A stretch of DNA of 64,000 nt from NCBI GenBank assembly GCA_963682025.1, contig OY821519.1, positions 15,712,878 through 15,776,877 on the forward strand. Direction: 5' to 3'. The position numbers and the translations under genes were made by a program. Numbering within the stretch: the stretch's first letter is position 1; the number at the start of each line of letters is the position of its first letter. Source of the stretch: Cordilura impudica. Taxonomy: Eukaryota; Arthropoda; Insecta; Diptera; Scathophagidae. The notes under the pieces are model-generated. The model was not told the DNA's origin. It saw only the letters and a list, made by a program, of their open reading frames with translations, and searched no databases. Positions 1 through 11,061 of this stretch are shown piece after piece.

Positions 1-325
1 AAAAATTAAAAATTAAAAATTAAAAATTAAAAATTAAAAATTAAAAATTAAAAATTAAAAATTAAAAATTAAAAATTAAAAATTAAAAATTAAAAATTAA
101 AAATTAAAAATTAAAAATTAAAAATTAAAAATTAAAAATGAAAAATGAAAATTGAAAAACTAAAAATGAAAAATGAAAAATTAAAAATTAAAAATTAAAA
201 ATTAAAAATGAAAAATGAAGAATGAAAAATCAAAAATCAAAAATCAAAAATGAAAACTTAAGAATGAAAACTGAAAACTTAAGACTGAAAATTAAAAATT
301 GGAAAATTAAAAATCAAAAGAATTG
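1..325. repeat. AAAAATT heptamer satellite array
   Basis: The first 137 bases are a near-perfect tandem run of the heptamer AAAAATT. It then degrades into AAAAATG, AAAAACT and AAAATC variants up to about 325. The array runs off the left edge of the window, so its full size is unknown. The heptamer and its variants match the interiors of the elements at 29109-32148 and 55107-58693. The right flank does not match the conserved flanks of those copies, so this is either a truncated copy or an independent array. Confidence 0.95.
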
Positions 326-949
326 ATTTTTTTTTAATTATCGTATGACTTCTAAGGTCTCAAAACATTCTTATAGAGATCAAACTTTGGGTGTTATAAC
401 GCCGGCTGCGTTAAACAATGAATTTCATTGGTGATCTTTTTTTTTTTTTTGCTGGGATAGGTCGAGGGGTTGTATTCAAAAAGTGTTATCTGCTTCAACT
501 AAATTTTCAAGGAGAGCGAGGAAAAATAATTTCTTCAAATATTTATAAATCGGTTTACTCAAATATCTGTTATTCTTACAATTGATGTTTAAAATTAAAA
601 TCAATTATATATTAGTCCAGTAATAAAGAACATTCAAAGAAGTAAAGAAGATCCCATATTTGTGCTCCAGATGTGGTAAAAAATTGGATCACCTCCAATG
701 TATTTAACACAGAATTGTCATTAGTTGTATTTTATGGATCTTGTGAAGTTCATTCTAAGTGGTGTTTAAGTAGTGTAACTTCTTAAGAGGCAGAAAATCT
801 TTATATACTGCTATTAGGATCACTTCACTTTAATTTAAACAAAATTTTAATTAATCTTACAAATATCACTTTTTGAATATAAACCTATAATATTTTCGAG
901 ACCACAGATATGCTTACTAGCCTAGTAGAAGCTATTTAGCCTAGCCTAT
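326..949. other. AT-rich stretch with no recognised feature
   Basis: No reading frame, repeat family or RNA gene was recognised here. It contains two poly-T runs. Confidence 0.6.
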
Positions 950-2745
950 AGAAGGAGCCTTTGATAACACTTCACATGAAGTAATAGAAAGGGCATTAAA
1001 CCGAAGAGGACTAGACTCAGTGACATCAAAATGGATGGTACAAGTTCTCTACATGAGATCAGCAGAAACAATATGTGGAGTCTGGTTGTTAAGGAATTAC
1101 TAATGAAACTGTCGAAAGCACGAATAGAATGTCAAGGCGACACGGACGATATAGTCTTCATAGCAAGAGGCAAATTCGAGGAGACCCTCTGTGACATTGT
1201 GCAAAGAGGGTTGAGGATTATATGTCAATGGTGTAGGGCAACATGGTTGAACATCAATCCGACAAAGACCACTATTGTACCATTTACCGGGAAAAAGAAA
1301 CTTCCAGGATGGAAGGCAATACAAACTTTGGGAGAAGTCATCGAACCAAACGTGGAGGTGAAGAAATATCTGGGGATAGTACTGGACAGCAAGTTAACGT
1401 GGAAGGCACATGTCGACCACATTCCTGAGAAAGCCAAGCATGCTACAATGATATGTAGAAAGGTAGCGGGTAAGACATGGACATGTTAACCCAGCATCTT
1501 ACACGATGTACTCTATGATGGTCCGCCCAATCGTGACCTATGGTGCTATCGCGTGGGCCGAAACAACAGATCTGAAGTCAACTCAAATGGAGTTAACGAA
1601 AATATAAAGATTAGCATGTATTGGGATAACGGGTGCAATGAGGACGTGCCCAACGGCATCACTGGAAGTACTCTCGGACCTAAGCCCACTACATATAGTG
1701 ATGCAGAAGAAAGCCCTGGCAACGTCGATCAGAATCAAGGAGGATAAACCTATAAACAGGCTTTATGAAGGGCAATGGAACCGAATAAGTCAAGTTAAGG
1801 ATTACTCCCTCCTGATTTCAAGAGATACTTTGTTACAAAACTTAGTAATAAGAAGGAATGGAGCGGTTTAAGTACAGAATATTCTTTTAAAGAAGATACA
1901 ATCAAATGGTACACAGATGGGTCAAAAACCGAAATGGCAGAGGGGCGCGAGTCTTCGGGCCTGGAACCGAATACTTCGAGTCAAGTATTTCCAAGCAGAA
2001 ATTTATGCCATCGATAGATGTGCACAAACTAACTTGAATAGAAAGTACTAAAGATGGGACATAACCATACTATCAGATAGTCAACCTGCTGTTCGAGCAC
2101 TAAGCTTGTATGACTTCAAGTTAGTATGGGACTGTCTACACAACAAGGTCAACCTTTGTTGGGTCTCGGGGCATATTGGGATTCAAGGTAATGAGCAAGC
2201 TGATGAACTTGCCAGAAGGAGAGCTTCCACAAAATTAATGGGGCCAGCAGCGTTTTGTGGAATAGGAAAAGGAGTATTGGGAAGGCCTACACAAAGAACA
2301 TGAGAATTATGTTAGACAGAAACTTTTCTCGAGCCACTTGGGCTTAAGGCAATCCAAACTCTTACTAGGTAGCTACAACAGTAAGAGATTTGAGTCTTGT
2401 ATTGGGTTATCAAAGAACGGACTAAGATTACTAACCGGGATTTTAACTGGTCACTGTAGGCTCAAAGAATATCTGAGCAGGTTTGAAATTGCAGCAAACC
2501 CCATATGCAGATTCTCTGATGAGGAAGCCGAAACACTAGAGCACATACTTGGAGACTGTGGAGCGTTAATGAATAAAAGAAAAAGCACCTGGGCTCCTTC
2601 CAAATACTAGGTAGCGAAATGAAATTACTAGAACCAACCAACATCCTCGAGTTCTTGAGGGCTTCAGGGTTAGATGAGAATTTATAGGGACAACCTATAG
2701 CAGAGGGCAGTACAATAGATCACACGGTCGCAATACTTCAAAAAA
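950..2745 (+). pseudogene. Degenerate LINE pol: reverse transcriptase + RNase H
   Basis: This is the relic of a non-LTR retrotransposon open frame, now spread over several frames with stops. Around 955-1010 it reads EGAFDNTSHEVIERAL, a reverse-transcriptase palm block. A deletion follows. The catalytic block then reads QGDTDDIVFIARGKFEET (about 1130-1190), where the usual Y/FADD is mutated to DTDD. Downstream come NINPTKTTIVPFT and KKYLGIVLDSKLTW. The RNase H part shows YTDGSKTE (about 1908-1930), ILSDSQPAVRAL (about 2070) and WVSGHIGIQGNEQADELARR (about 2160-2215). A Cys/His tail follows (CRLKEYL...ICRF...EHILGDC, 2458-2560). The domain order RT, RNase H, Cys/His tail is typical of I/LOA-type LINEs; the exact clade is my inference. 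Its base composition is clearly less AT-rich than its surroundings. The 5' half of the element is missing and it cannot encode an active protein. Confidence 0.85.
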
Positions 2746-3120
2746 CCTCCTTTATACAATACAGATATGCTAAGAAACCTGCAATATGTTTAATAAAAAT
2801 GTTTATTTATGAAAATTTTGTAATCCTACAAATAACATAATTGTTGCACAAATGTTAATTGCACATATTTTAAAAACTTTATTAAATATGGTAATTTTGT
2901 GGGCTTTCTTTCGTTGAGTCTGCATATACATATAAACAATATTCGATATGAACTTCAATCAACAAATACATAATAATAATCGAACTCAAACGTGATTAAT
3001 GCTTCTTTATGAGTTGAATACATATACGTTCATCTAGAAAATATTATATGAAATATATAAAAACTCAGAGGTTTGCATATAAATTATCTGGACGAAAGTA
3101 ACTTAAGTTATTTATACATA
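2746..3120. other. AT-rich stretch with no recognised feature
   Basis: Between the LINE relic and the first Helitron I recognise no gene or repeat family. Confidence 0.5.
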
Positions 3121-3479
3121 CTAGCAGATTCCAGCGCTCAAACTTCGAGTGCAATTTCTAGGCAACTTTATTTTTCAACTTAGCTAATTCACAAACCAAC
3201 ACTTTTATGGTTTATTATTATTGTGAAACAAGCTCATTAACAAACACGTTACAAATTTAATAAACACACCCATAGCATACGTATAATTTTATGTATGTGT
3301 TAGTAGCAACTGTAAATGCAATTTACTCAAAATAAAGGAAAAAATTTAAAAATCTGTAAATCTGCAAAATGGCTAAAAAGAAATACCTTTCAAATAATAT
3401 ACGTTTGGTCAAAATCGGGATAAAGCGGTAGAACAAAACATCGGTCACAAGAAATCGCCTAGCCTATTAATATTATAGA
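3121..3479 (-). mobile_element. Non-autonomous Helitron, copy 1
   Basis: On the minus strand this 359 bp copy starts TCTATAATATTAATAGGC and ends in a CTCGAA/TTCGAG-type hairpin followed about 11 bp later by CTAG, the layout of a Helitron. The hairpin carries a mismatch here. There is no coding capacity. Its 5' end abuts copy 2 directly, giving a head-to-tail tandem. Confidence 0.85.
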
Positions 3480-3847
3480 CTAGCAGATTCCAGCGCTCGA
3501 ACTTCGAGTGCAATTTCTAGACACCTTTATGTTTCAACTTAGCTAATTCACAAACCAACACCTTTTTGGTTTATTATTATTGTGAATGAAGAAATAAAAC
3601 TCATTAACAAACACATTAACAAATTAAATAAACACACACATAGTATTGCATATTTTTATGGATGTGTTAGTAGTAACTTCAATTGCATTTTACTTCAAAA
3701 AAAATGTACAAATTTAAAAATCTCTAAATCTGGTGGACAGCTAAAAAGAATTACCTTTCAAATAAGATATGTTTCGTCAAAATAGGGAGCAAACTGTGGA
3801 ACAAATCATCGGTCACAAGAAATCGCCTTACCTACTAATATTATAGA
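3480..3847 (-). mobile_element. Non-autonomous Helitron, copy 2 (tandem with copy 1)
   Basis: This 368 bp copy of the same family has its CTAG terminus (3480-3483 on the plus strand) fused directly to the TC end of copy 1, with no spacer. Its own TC end is at 3847 and was later used as the target of the hAT element at 3849. Confidence 0.85.
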
Positions 3848-5743
3848 TCATAGGTTCCCACCTTAATTTGCTTCACGGACCCCTTGAGACATTCTTACAA
3901 GCTCGCGGACCCCCAAATATTTTTATTTTAAAAAATATGTGAAAATAATGAGAAAAAAATGTTTATTATTAAAAAACGAAACCTAAATAAAAAATTGTTT
4001 AAAAATTGTTTTGTAAAAAAAGGAAAAAAAAAGAAATAAATAAGAAAAACATTTATAATTCAAAAATAAATAAAAATAACAGAAACTTTTAAAATTCAAA
4101 AAGGAACAAAACATTTCAAAATAGATGGATTTACCCCATTTCAGGAATACTAAATAAAAATTAAAATATATCGATGGCTTAATATAAAAAGACCCTAACT
4201 CGATTTTTTGTTACTTGACAGGAGAAGGAAAAAACTTAATAAAATCCGTAAAATTTTAGAGACAAAAAAAGTTTTATACAAAATCCACAAATGTGTTGCC
4301 TCCTTTTATTAAAAAATTTCAACCTTTTCAGCATATTTCCTTTTGAGAGCCAACGCACCTCTGTGTGGAAAAAAAATTTTGTTTGCTCTGCATTGAGATC
4401 TTGACATAGCACTCCAAAAATTCTAGTTCTCAATGCACTGGTCTTAACAAAATTAACGACATCTATTGCAGTCTGCAGAGCACTTTTCAGTTCATCTGGA
4501 ATGGTTTTAGCAGCAACTGATTGTCGATGAATTATGCAGTGTGACACAATCATATCTTTGGCAAATTTTAAAAACCCAGATAGAGAACCCATCATTGACG
4601 GTGCACCATTAGTGCATGCTTCCACTAAAAATATCAGTTCCTTGTGATGTTGTAGGCAACGCGTTCATAAATAAAAGCTCTTCACAAAATTCATTTTCTG
4701 CAATAAATCTGCAATAAAATATAAAATAAAAGTTGGTTTGAATAAGAAATGTCTGTGGTTTCATCACATTGAAGAGCAATGAATGGTGAATTCTTAATTT
4801 TTCTAATAACTGCTCCATAATATTTTGTGCCATATCATTAATTTTTCTTTTGACAGTGTTATTTGACAGAGCTACTTTCATCAGCTTATCTTTATTGGCT
4901 GTATCAAGCATTACGTTACAAACTGCGGCAATACAAGATTTGATCAAGTCTTCTCCAATTGTGTGTGGCTTTTTGCTTTTAGCAATTAACATTGCTATAT
5001 TATAGGAAGTTTCCATAGCCCTTTCCTGTTCAACATTTAAATCACCTGTGGAATCCAATCTTACTTTATTCAGTGATCTGATTTTAGAAGCAAAAAAATC
5101 TGCATTTTTATCTTTAAATTGTGGGTGGTTTGTAATTAGATCCTTCTCTAATTTTGCTGGTTTCATAGCATCATTGGAAAGGGTTTTGAAGCAAATTACA
5201 CACTAAGGCATTACAATATCGTTATTTTTTGCAAATTTAAATCCGAAATTCATAAAACTTTCGTCATATTTTCTTTTTTTTTACTTATTTTGGATTTTAT
5301 TACTAGTTAAAAAATACACACACGACTAACGACAATAAATATGAAATGAAAATAAAAACAAAATCAGCTGATTTATCTAGTGATGGTAAACATGGTATAT
5401 GTGATATCAGTGTTGATCGAAAGGTACTTTATCAATTTTACTACACAATTATCAAAAGCTCTTTTTTATTGCAAGAGATGTAATATTTAATTTAAATTAC
5501 TTATATGCTTAAAAACAAATATTTATATTTTACAAATATATTTTTTATCATAATTTTTTCAAATTAACTATTTTTTTAAAATTATTTTAATGGGTTGGAT
5601 ATCTTTCTCAAGAGTGCTGTTAATTTTTTTTTTTATTTTCGTTTTAAAAGTTAATTTGGCAGAACAGTTCGCGGACCCCCTGGAAGCCCTCTACGGACCC
5701 CTGGGGGTCCGCGGACCACCATTTGGGAACCATTGTTATAGAT
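3841..5743 (-). mobile_element. hAT-type DNA transposon, copy 1, with 8 bp TSD
   Basis: The element spans 3849-5735 and is flanked by a perfect 8 bp duplication TTATAGAT (3841-3848 and 5736-5743), the size expected for hAT elements. The ends form short imperfect inverted repeats: CATAGGTTCCCA on the left, and CAATGGTTCCCA on the right read from the other strand. GGACC-rich blocks follow inside both ends. It inserted at the tip of Helitron copy 2. Its sequence is nearly the same as copy 2 at 34754-36720. It is defective (see the transposase entry). Confidence 0.93.
4236..5215 (-). pseudogene. Broken hAT transposase with BED zinc finger (copy 1)
   Basis: The minus strand encodes a transposase of the hAT group that resembles ZBED5-like proteins. 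The N-terminal BED finger CVICFKTLSNDAMKPAKL is preceded by an in-frame TAG (5203-5205). Next come TNHPQFKDKNADFF and AKSKKPHTIGEDLI, typical of the family. The block containing the first catalytic Asp (CDETTD, about 4750-4770) lies in a different frame from its downstream neighbour; a small repeat of the ATTTATTGCAG type just after it looks like the cause. The second catalytic region reads CTNGAPSMMG, where copy 2 has CTDGAP, so the Asp is lost here. HTEVRWLSKGNML follows, and the frame then ends in AT-rich DNA, so the C-terminal hAT dimerisation region is absent. Compared with copy 2 this copy also lacks about 58 bp near 4625. It cannot be an active transposase. Confidence 0.88.
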
Positions 5744-7958
5744 TATTTAAAACAAATATATTTAATTTTTCATTTCATTTCATTTATTTACATATAATCA
5801 AAAAGCCTTTGTTAGGCCAAAATTGATTACGGAGTTAATATAACACAGCAGAAATTTGTAAAATACTTAATATGTAACTTAATACGATATAACATAAATA
5901 ATTGATTTATTGACTTAATATTATTTTTAAATTGCATCCCTAAAACAGGAATATGGGTAAAAATTTGAAAATTGTATGTTAAAAATGAGGCATCAACAAC
6001 GTCTACTTTATAATTGTTTATATAAAATCTTTAATCAATTTTACGAAGCATTGGACAGATAAAGAAAAATTTCGATCCATTTAAATTATTTTTTTTAACA
6101 AAATGATCTTCAAAATTTTGGAGGAGTATTTTTCATTTTAATGAAAAATTTATACTAAATACAAAAAAAATTAATGTGAAATAAAAAAAAAATTTTTTTC
6201 AATTATTGATATTTTATTATGCATATATGCTTGTACCCTTAGAAAGTAATTGCCAGTATAAGCAGAGTGTGCTCTATTTTCCTTAACCAAAAATTGCAAC
6301 CTAATGCTAAATGTTAAATAAAGGACAAGTTCTTTCTTAAGGGACGCTCAGTAGAAATACGCCCCAATAAACACCTTAAACAACTTTACCTTTACTTGAC
6401 AGTCGTTTAGATGGAACTACCTGAAATGCATTACGATAAATAAATTAAAACCTCAAAGTGTAGATGAATATATGAGTGGCATAACAAAAGCACTCTCTCA
6501 CGTACTGTTGCAAATACACTGTAACACAAACACAGACACTGCAGTTCAACAGTAAAGAAAAAATTAAAACATTTCGATTATACGGATGCTACCGTTTGTG
6601 CAAATGTGTGCTGAGAAAACAAACAAAAAAAATACTCACAAATAGCAGTGGATAAAAAAAAAAAAACGAAGAGGTGAGTGTAAAACAAATGCATACATGT
6701 AAAGAAAGATAAAATTATAATTGAGTGCAGAAGAGCATTGCAAATTCATGCTCACATATACTAGAGCAGGGCATGGAAGGCCTAAACATAGATACTGTGT
6801 TCGTGTGGTATGTAGCCTTGAATTAGTTCGGTGCACTCGCGTGACGATACTCTTACATACATAATACGATTGATAGGTATGTACACACAAACATACTTGC
6901 ATGCATACACAACAAGCATACGTATGTATGTATATACCATACTGGTATTATAACGCAACCAGCAGCAAACAAATAATCAAATCTTTACCCCCTGCTATAT
7001 AAGTATGTTCTTCTAAGCCCATTCCAAGCCCCAACCTGATAATCTCCCTTCCTCTCCATCGTTTCGTTTCGTAAAACCGAACAATGCAATTCATGCTCTT
7101 TCTGTCATTAACAGTTTTCACTCATCGCGCGTAACATAACGACAATGACAACAATATGACGATAACGACTATGTCCACAAACGTCGGCCACCAGTCAGTC
7201 TGTTATACGTGCTTTTGATACATAATGCCAAACTGACAAATAGTCAAAAGAATATTTTTTTTTTAAACCACATTTGTACAATAACAAACAATATTTCATT
7301 GTTGATGCACACTTGTTTGTATGTGTGTATGATTTGCAGAGTAAACTTTAAGACAATTCTCTTAGTATTTTATGTGTGAAAAATATAATCCAAATATGTA
7401 TATTCTATATATTGTTGTTTACCCTACACTTTATTCTGAAACATGATTTGCAGTCGGGCCTTAACGTATTCTGCTAAATTTGTTTAGAGTCTTAGAAATT
7501 CTTCTTGATGTTGTTTAAATAAATTAGCCAAATAGTCGTTATTTTTAGTCTTAATACTAATGTTTAAACGAATGAAACAATTCTAAAAACTTTAAGGAGA
7601 AAAAATTGCAATAAGCCTAGAACAAATTTGAAATAAAAAATCGGGTCAACATTAAAATTTGTTGAATGATTTACGTGATCTAGTATAACAAAGCCCAGAC
7701 ATTAATACATATGTAAATAAATGAACACAAGTAAGAGTGTTAAAAACCCTCCCCCTGGGTTTTACGTTTAACAATTAATATATGGACTTATTTTAGTAAA
7801 CAATTTGATAATCTTAATACCAAAAATAATTACAACATTTAATTTTTAGAATTTTTTAGAGGTGTCTCCATACTTTAGGCCATATCTTGGCACAATGATG
7901 ACCGATTTACCCCATTTTAAATACCAACCTGCTCGAAATAATGACAGACAATCTTATT
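5744..7958. other. Mostly unique DNA, no gene seen
   Basis: No convincing coding frame is present. The part at about 6900-7210 is less AT-rich and has short simple repeats (GTATGTATG at about 6918, CATAACGACAATGACAA-like runs at about 7130). This resembles host intronic or intergenic DNA rather than a transposon. The short open frames here have no family signature. Confidence 0.5.
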
Positions 7959-7959
7959 C

Positions 7960-8155
7960 CTAACTCTACCCAGGTAAATGATTAATTTTGTGAATGAGCA
8001 TGATTTCAACAGGCACACAGACGAACTTCGTACAGACGGACTTCGCTATATCGACTCAGTTGTTATAAGGATCAAGAATATATATACTTTATGGGATCGC
8101 AAATTTATTTTTTTTCTATGCGTTACAAATGGAATCACACGGCATAATAAAGATA
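7960..8155 (-). mobile_element. INE-1-like fragment (second subtype)
   Basis: The minus strand reads ATTCCATTTGTAACGCATAG, then CCCATAAAGTATATATATTC, then GAGTCGATATAGC followed by GTCCGTCTGTACG. This is the conserved head of INE-1/DINE-1-type repeats known from flies. It is similar to the copy at 46377-47205. Only the head remains. Confidence 0.7.
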
Positions 8156-8511
8156 TATAATATAACAACGTCAATTAAATAGACAATAATATTTTAGATC
8201 TCGTGACAAACACAAGAACGGTATTAAAGTTATCTCTCAGATTGAGTCAAGTATTTTTGATAGTTACAAAAATCAATGCAAACTAACTTGTACCACAGTT
8301 TTGTTTAGGGTATAACAAGTAGTAACGAATGGCTCAGAAATTTGTTTCTAAAACTCTGTATCCTTTTTAGCTTATGGAAAATTTTAAAAATATTTTCATT
8401 AAAATATAAATTTTAAATTGTTTACAGTTAAAAACTTTCTGAAAACTATAAAATTAAGGTGAAATTTGAGTGCTAATTCTAGGAAAATATTTTTTCGTTC
8501 AATTATAAATA

Positions 8512-8877
8512 CTAGCAGATTCCAGCACTCGAAATTCGACTGCAATTTCTAGGCAGCTTTATTTTTCAACTTAGCCAATTCACAAACCAACACTTTTATG
8601 GTTTATTATTATTGTGAATGAAGACAACAAACTCATTAACAAACACATTAACAAATTTAATAAAACACATATAGCATATGTATAATTTTATGTATGTGTT
8701 AGTAGCAACTTTAAATGGAATTTACTTAAAATAAAAGACCTAATTTAAAAATCTGTAAATCTACAAAACGGCGAAAAAGAAATACCTTTCAAATAATATA
8801 CGTTTGATCAAAATCGGGATAAAACGGTAGAAGATACATCGGTCACAAGAAATCCCCTAGCCTATTAATATTATAGA
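8512..8877 (-). mobile_element. Non-autonomous Helitron, nested copy
   Basis: A 366 bp copy with a CTAG terminus at 8512, a hairpin of GCACTCGAAATTCGA type, and a TC terminus at 8877. It lies inside composite Helitron A. Confidence 0.85.
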
Positions 8878-9119
8878 TTTGTTGACCACACAGTAGATAT
8901 ATAACTGGGTTTGTTAATAAATAATTTTATAAGGAAATAAAAGTATGATAATCAATTTTAGCTAATTCATAATCACACACACAGCATTGTATAGTTTTTT
9001 ATTTGAAGCTTAAATATGTGTTTTATGTATTTGTTAGTAGCAACTTAAAATGCATTTTACTCCAAGAAACTATTCCAGATGGTGCAAATCTGTAAATATG
9101 GTGGACAGCTTAAATGAAA

Positions 9120-9400
9120 TAGGTTTCAACGGTGCGTGGTAAAGAAGAAGAAAGCATATATTTCAAAAATTCATAACTGCACTGTATTCTTAATCGGACC
9201 GGTTTCTGGCATTTCAGCCTTCATCAGCGATTTATTGAACATTGTGATAATTGTTACGTTTTAATTGAATAGATTCTTTCTATATGAAAATTTTTTCTAC
9301 TTAGGGCGGCCGTGAGGTTTTGAACCATGAACCTTCACATACACTCGTACTTGCACTTTTTGGTCAGCGCTTTAACACACTCACCTAAAGTAGGTTTCAA
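9120..9400 (-). mobile_element. tRNA-like SINE with 10 bp target duplication
   Basis: The insert 9130-9390 is flanked by a perfect 10 bp direct repeat TAGGTTTCAA (9120-9129 and 9391-9400). On the minus strand it begins CTTTAGGTGAGTGTGTTAA, which contains an A-box-like segment (9367-9386). A B-box-like GGTTCAAAACC follows at 9326-9316 (consensus GGTTCGANTCC). The 3' part contains GCTGATGAAGGCTGAAATGCC and ends GCTTTCTTCTTCTTTACCAC, then GCACC. The same 3' end recurs at 51448-51590 and about 59190-59240, so this is a dispersed family. A tRNA-derived SINE is the best explanation; the parent tRNA and partner LINE cannot be named from the sequence alone. Confidence 0.75.
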
Positions 9401-9540
9401 ATGGAGTATTTTTGGTAAAAATCGGTTGGTAACTATAATTTTTATATCGGTCACAAGAAATTGACTTGCCTATTTATATTATAAATATGTGTATTGCTCC
9501 AAATATACCTTCCTAGTTACATTTTTTTACAATATTTTCA

Positions 9541-10000
9541 TCCGCGATCATGTAAACCTTGCAATAAAATTACAATTCACAAATATAAATTTTTGAAAAT
9601 CTGTACATGTTCAGATCCATCCCCCATACGCGTAATCCCTATGAGATCGACGAGCCGTAAGGAGCCGTAACATCAACATTATCGTATAGGTATCATTCAA
9701 GTTCGGCTTATGTTTCTAACTACTCCCAATATGTGAAGTGAAGTTCCCATTCCTTTCCGATATTCACTTAAATGTATCAAGAAATAAAAATATTGTACAG
9801 ATTTTTGAATATTTGTATATTTTCTCGAGAAATATAAGTGATTTTAGTGAAAATAGACACTGGTACTTTTCATATCTGCTGGCCTTAAATTTATAACAAT
9901 GGCACCCAAATATGTTTTATGCTTATTTTCTTAATACAAATAGTTGGTCCTACAACCGAAATCATTGTATAGGGTATCATATAGTCGGTCTAGGTTAATG
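9541..10000 (+). mobile_element. INE-1/DINE-1-like element, 5'-truncated
   Basis: A diverged copy that aligns by eye to the middle and 3' parts of the full copies at 31138 and 62219. It contains CATGTAAACCTTGCAATAAA, CATGTTCAGATCC, and a terminal GGGTATCATATAGTCGGTCT. The head and the last terminal bases are missing. Confidence 0.7.
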
Positions 10001-10005
10001 ATTTG

Positions 10006-10231
10006 TTTATCAGTTATTTGAATTTTAAAATGATTCAAGCAAAATTATATTTTAGATACAATTACTATTACTAATGTTTGAACTTAAGGTCCTATTATCA
10101 AATACTGGTCAGGACGGAAGAAAACAAAGAAAATTAGGAGCTAATTTAAAAATAAAGCAAAATTAAAGATAAAAAAGAAAAGAAGATTAACGTGAAAATA
10201 AAAATTTGTATGCGTATGATCACATATATTA
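10006..10231. other. Short AT-rich spacer
   Basis: Nothing recognised between the INE-1-like copy and composite Helitron B. Confidence 0.4.
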
Positions 10232-11012
10232 TCTTTAATAATAATAGGCAAGGCGATTTCTTGTGATCGGTTCTAATCCTTCAATTACCAACCGATTTTG
10301 ACATAGAATACCCCATTTGAATGGCATTTCTTTTTAGCTGTCCACCATATTTGCAGATTTGCACCATCTGGAACATTTTTTGAAGTAAAATGCAATTAAA
10401 GTTGCTACTAACACATACATAAAACATATATTGAAGCTTCAAATAACAAACTATAAAATGTTATATGTGTGTTTATTAAATTTGTGTAGAATTGTGAATT
10501 GGCAAAATTGATTAGCTTACCTTTAGGCTCTAATAAAATTATTTATTAAAAACCCAGTTATATATCTTCTGTGTGGTCAACAAATCTATAATATTAATAG
10601 GCTAGGCGATTTCTTGTGACTGATGTTTTATTCTACCGTTTTATCCTGATTTTGACCAAACGTATATTATTTGAAAGGTATTTCTTTTTAGCCGTTTTGC
10701 AGATTTATAGATTTTTAAATTTTTTCCTTTATTTTGAGTAATTTGCATTTAAAGTTGCTACTAACACACACATAAAATTATACAATGCTATATGTGTGTT
10801 TATTAAATTTATTAGTGTGCTTGTAATAAAAATGAGTTTGTTTGTTGTGTTAATTTGCGAATCAGCCATAATTGATTAGCATACCTTAAGGGTCTTTATT
10901 TAATGAAAAAATTAAATTTCCTAGAAGTTGCGCTCGAATTTCGAGGGCTGTAATCTGCTAGTATTTATAATTGAACGAAATAATAAATTTTCCTAAGGCT
11001 GGGCTCTGCTAG
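10232..11012 (+). mobile_element. Composite Helitron B (inverted partner of A)
   Basis: A long-subtype Helitron that begins TCTTTAATAATAATAGGC at 10232 and ends GGGCTCTGCTAG at 11012. It carries a nested short Helitron (10585-10961) at the same internal site as composite Helitron A. Its terminal hairpin is largely deleted. Together with 8461-9485 it forms a large imperfect inverted repeat around about 750 bp. Confidence 0.8.
10585..10961 (+). mobile_element. Non-autonomous Helitron, nested copy
   Basis: A 377 bp copy starting TCTATAATATTAATAGGC after A10584 and ending TAATCTGCTAG before T10962. The terminal hairpin is CTCGAATTTCGAG. No target duplication, as expected for Helitrons. Confidence 0.9.
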
Positions 11013-11061
11013 TTATTATTAGACTCAATTTTCGGATTCAATCATGCATGAACCTAAATAT

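Larger units (their letters stand above)
8461..9485 (-). mobile_element. Composite Helitron A (long subtype, interrupted twice)
   Basis: This is a longer, older subtype of the Helitron family on the minus strand. It begins near 9485 (TATTATAAATATG side) and ends near 8461, where the last bases through CTAG are lost. It is interrupted by a younger short Helitron (8512-8877) and by a SINE (9130-9390). The same arrangement of short Helitron inside long Helitron, at the same site next to TTGTTGACCACAC, recurs in reverse orientation at 10232-11012. Confidence 0.75.

Noticed and set aside
1100..1437. Minus-strand and alternative-frame ORFs over 1100-1437
   Set aside because: Shadows of the LINE reverse-transcriptase frame.
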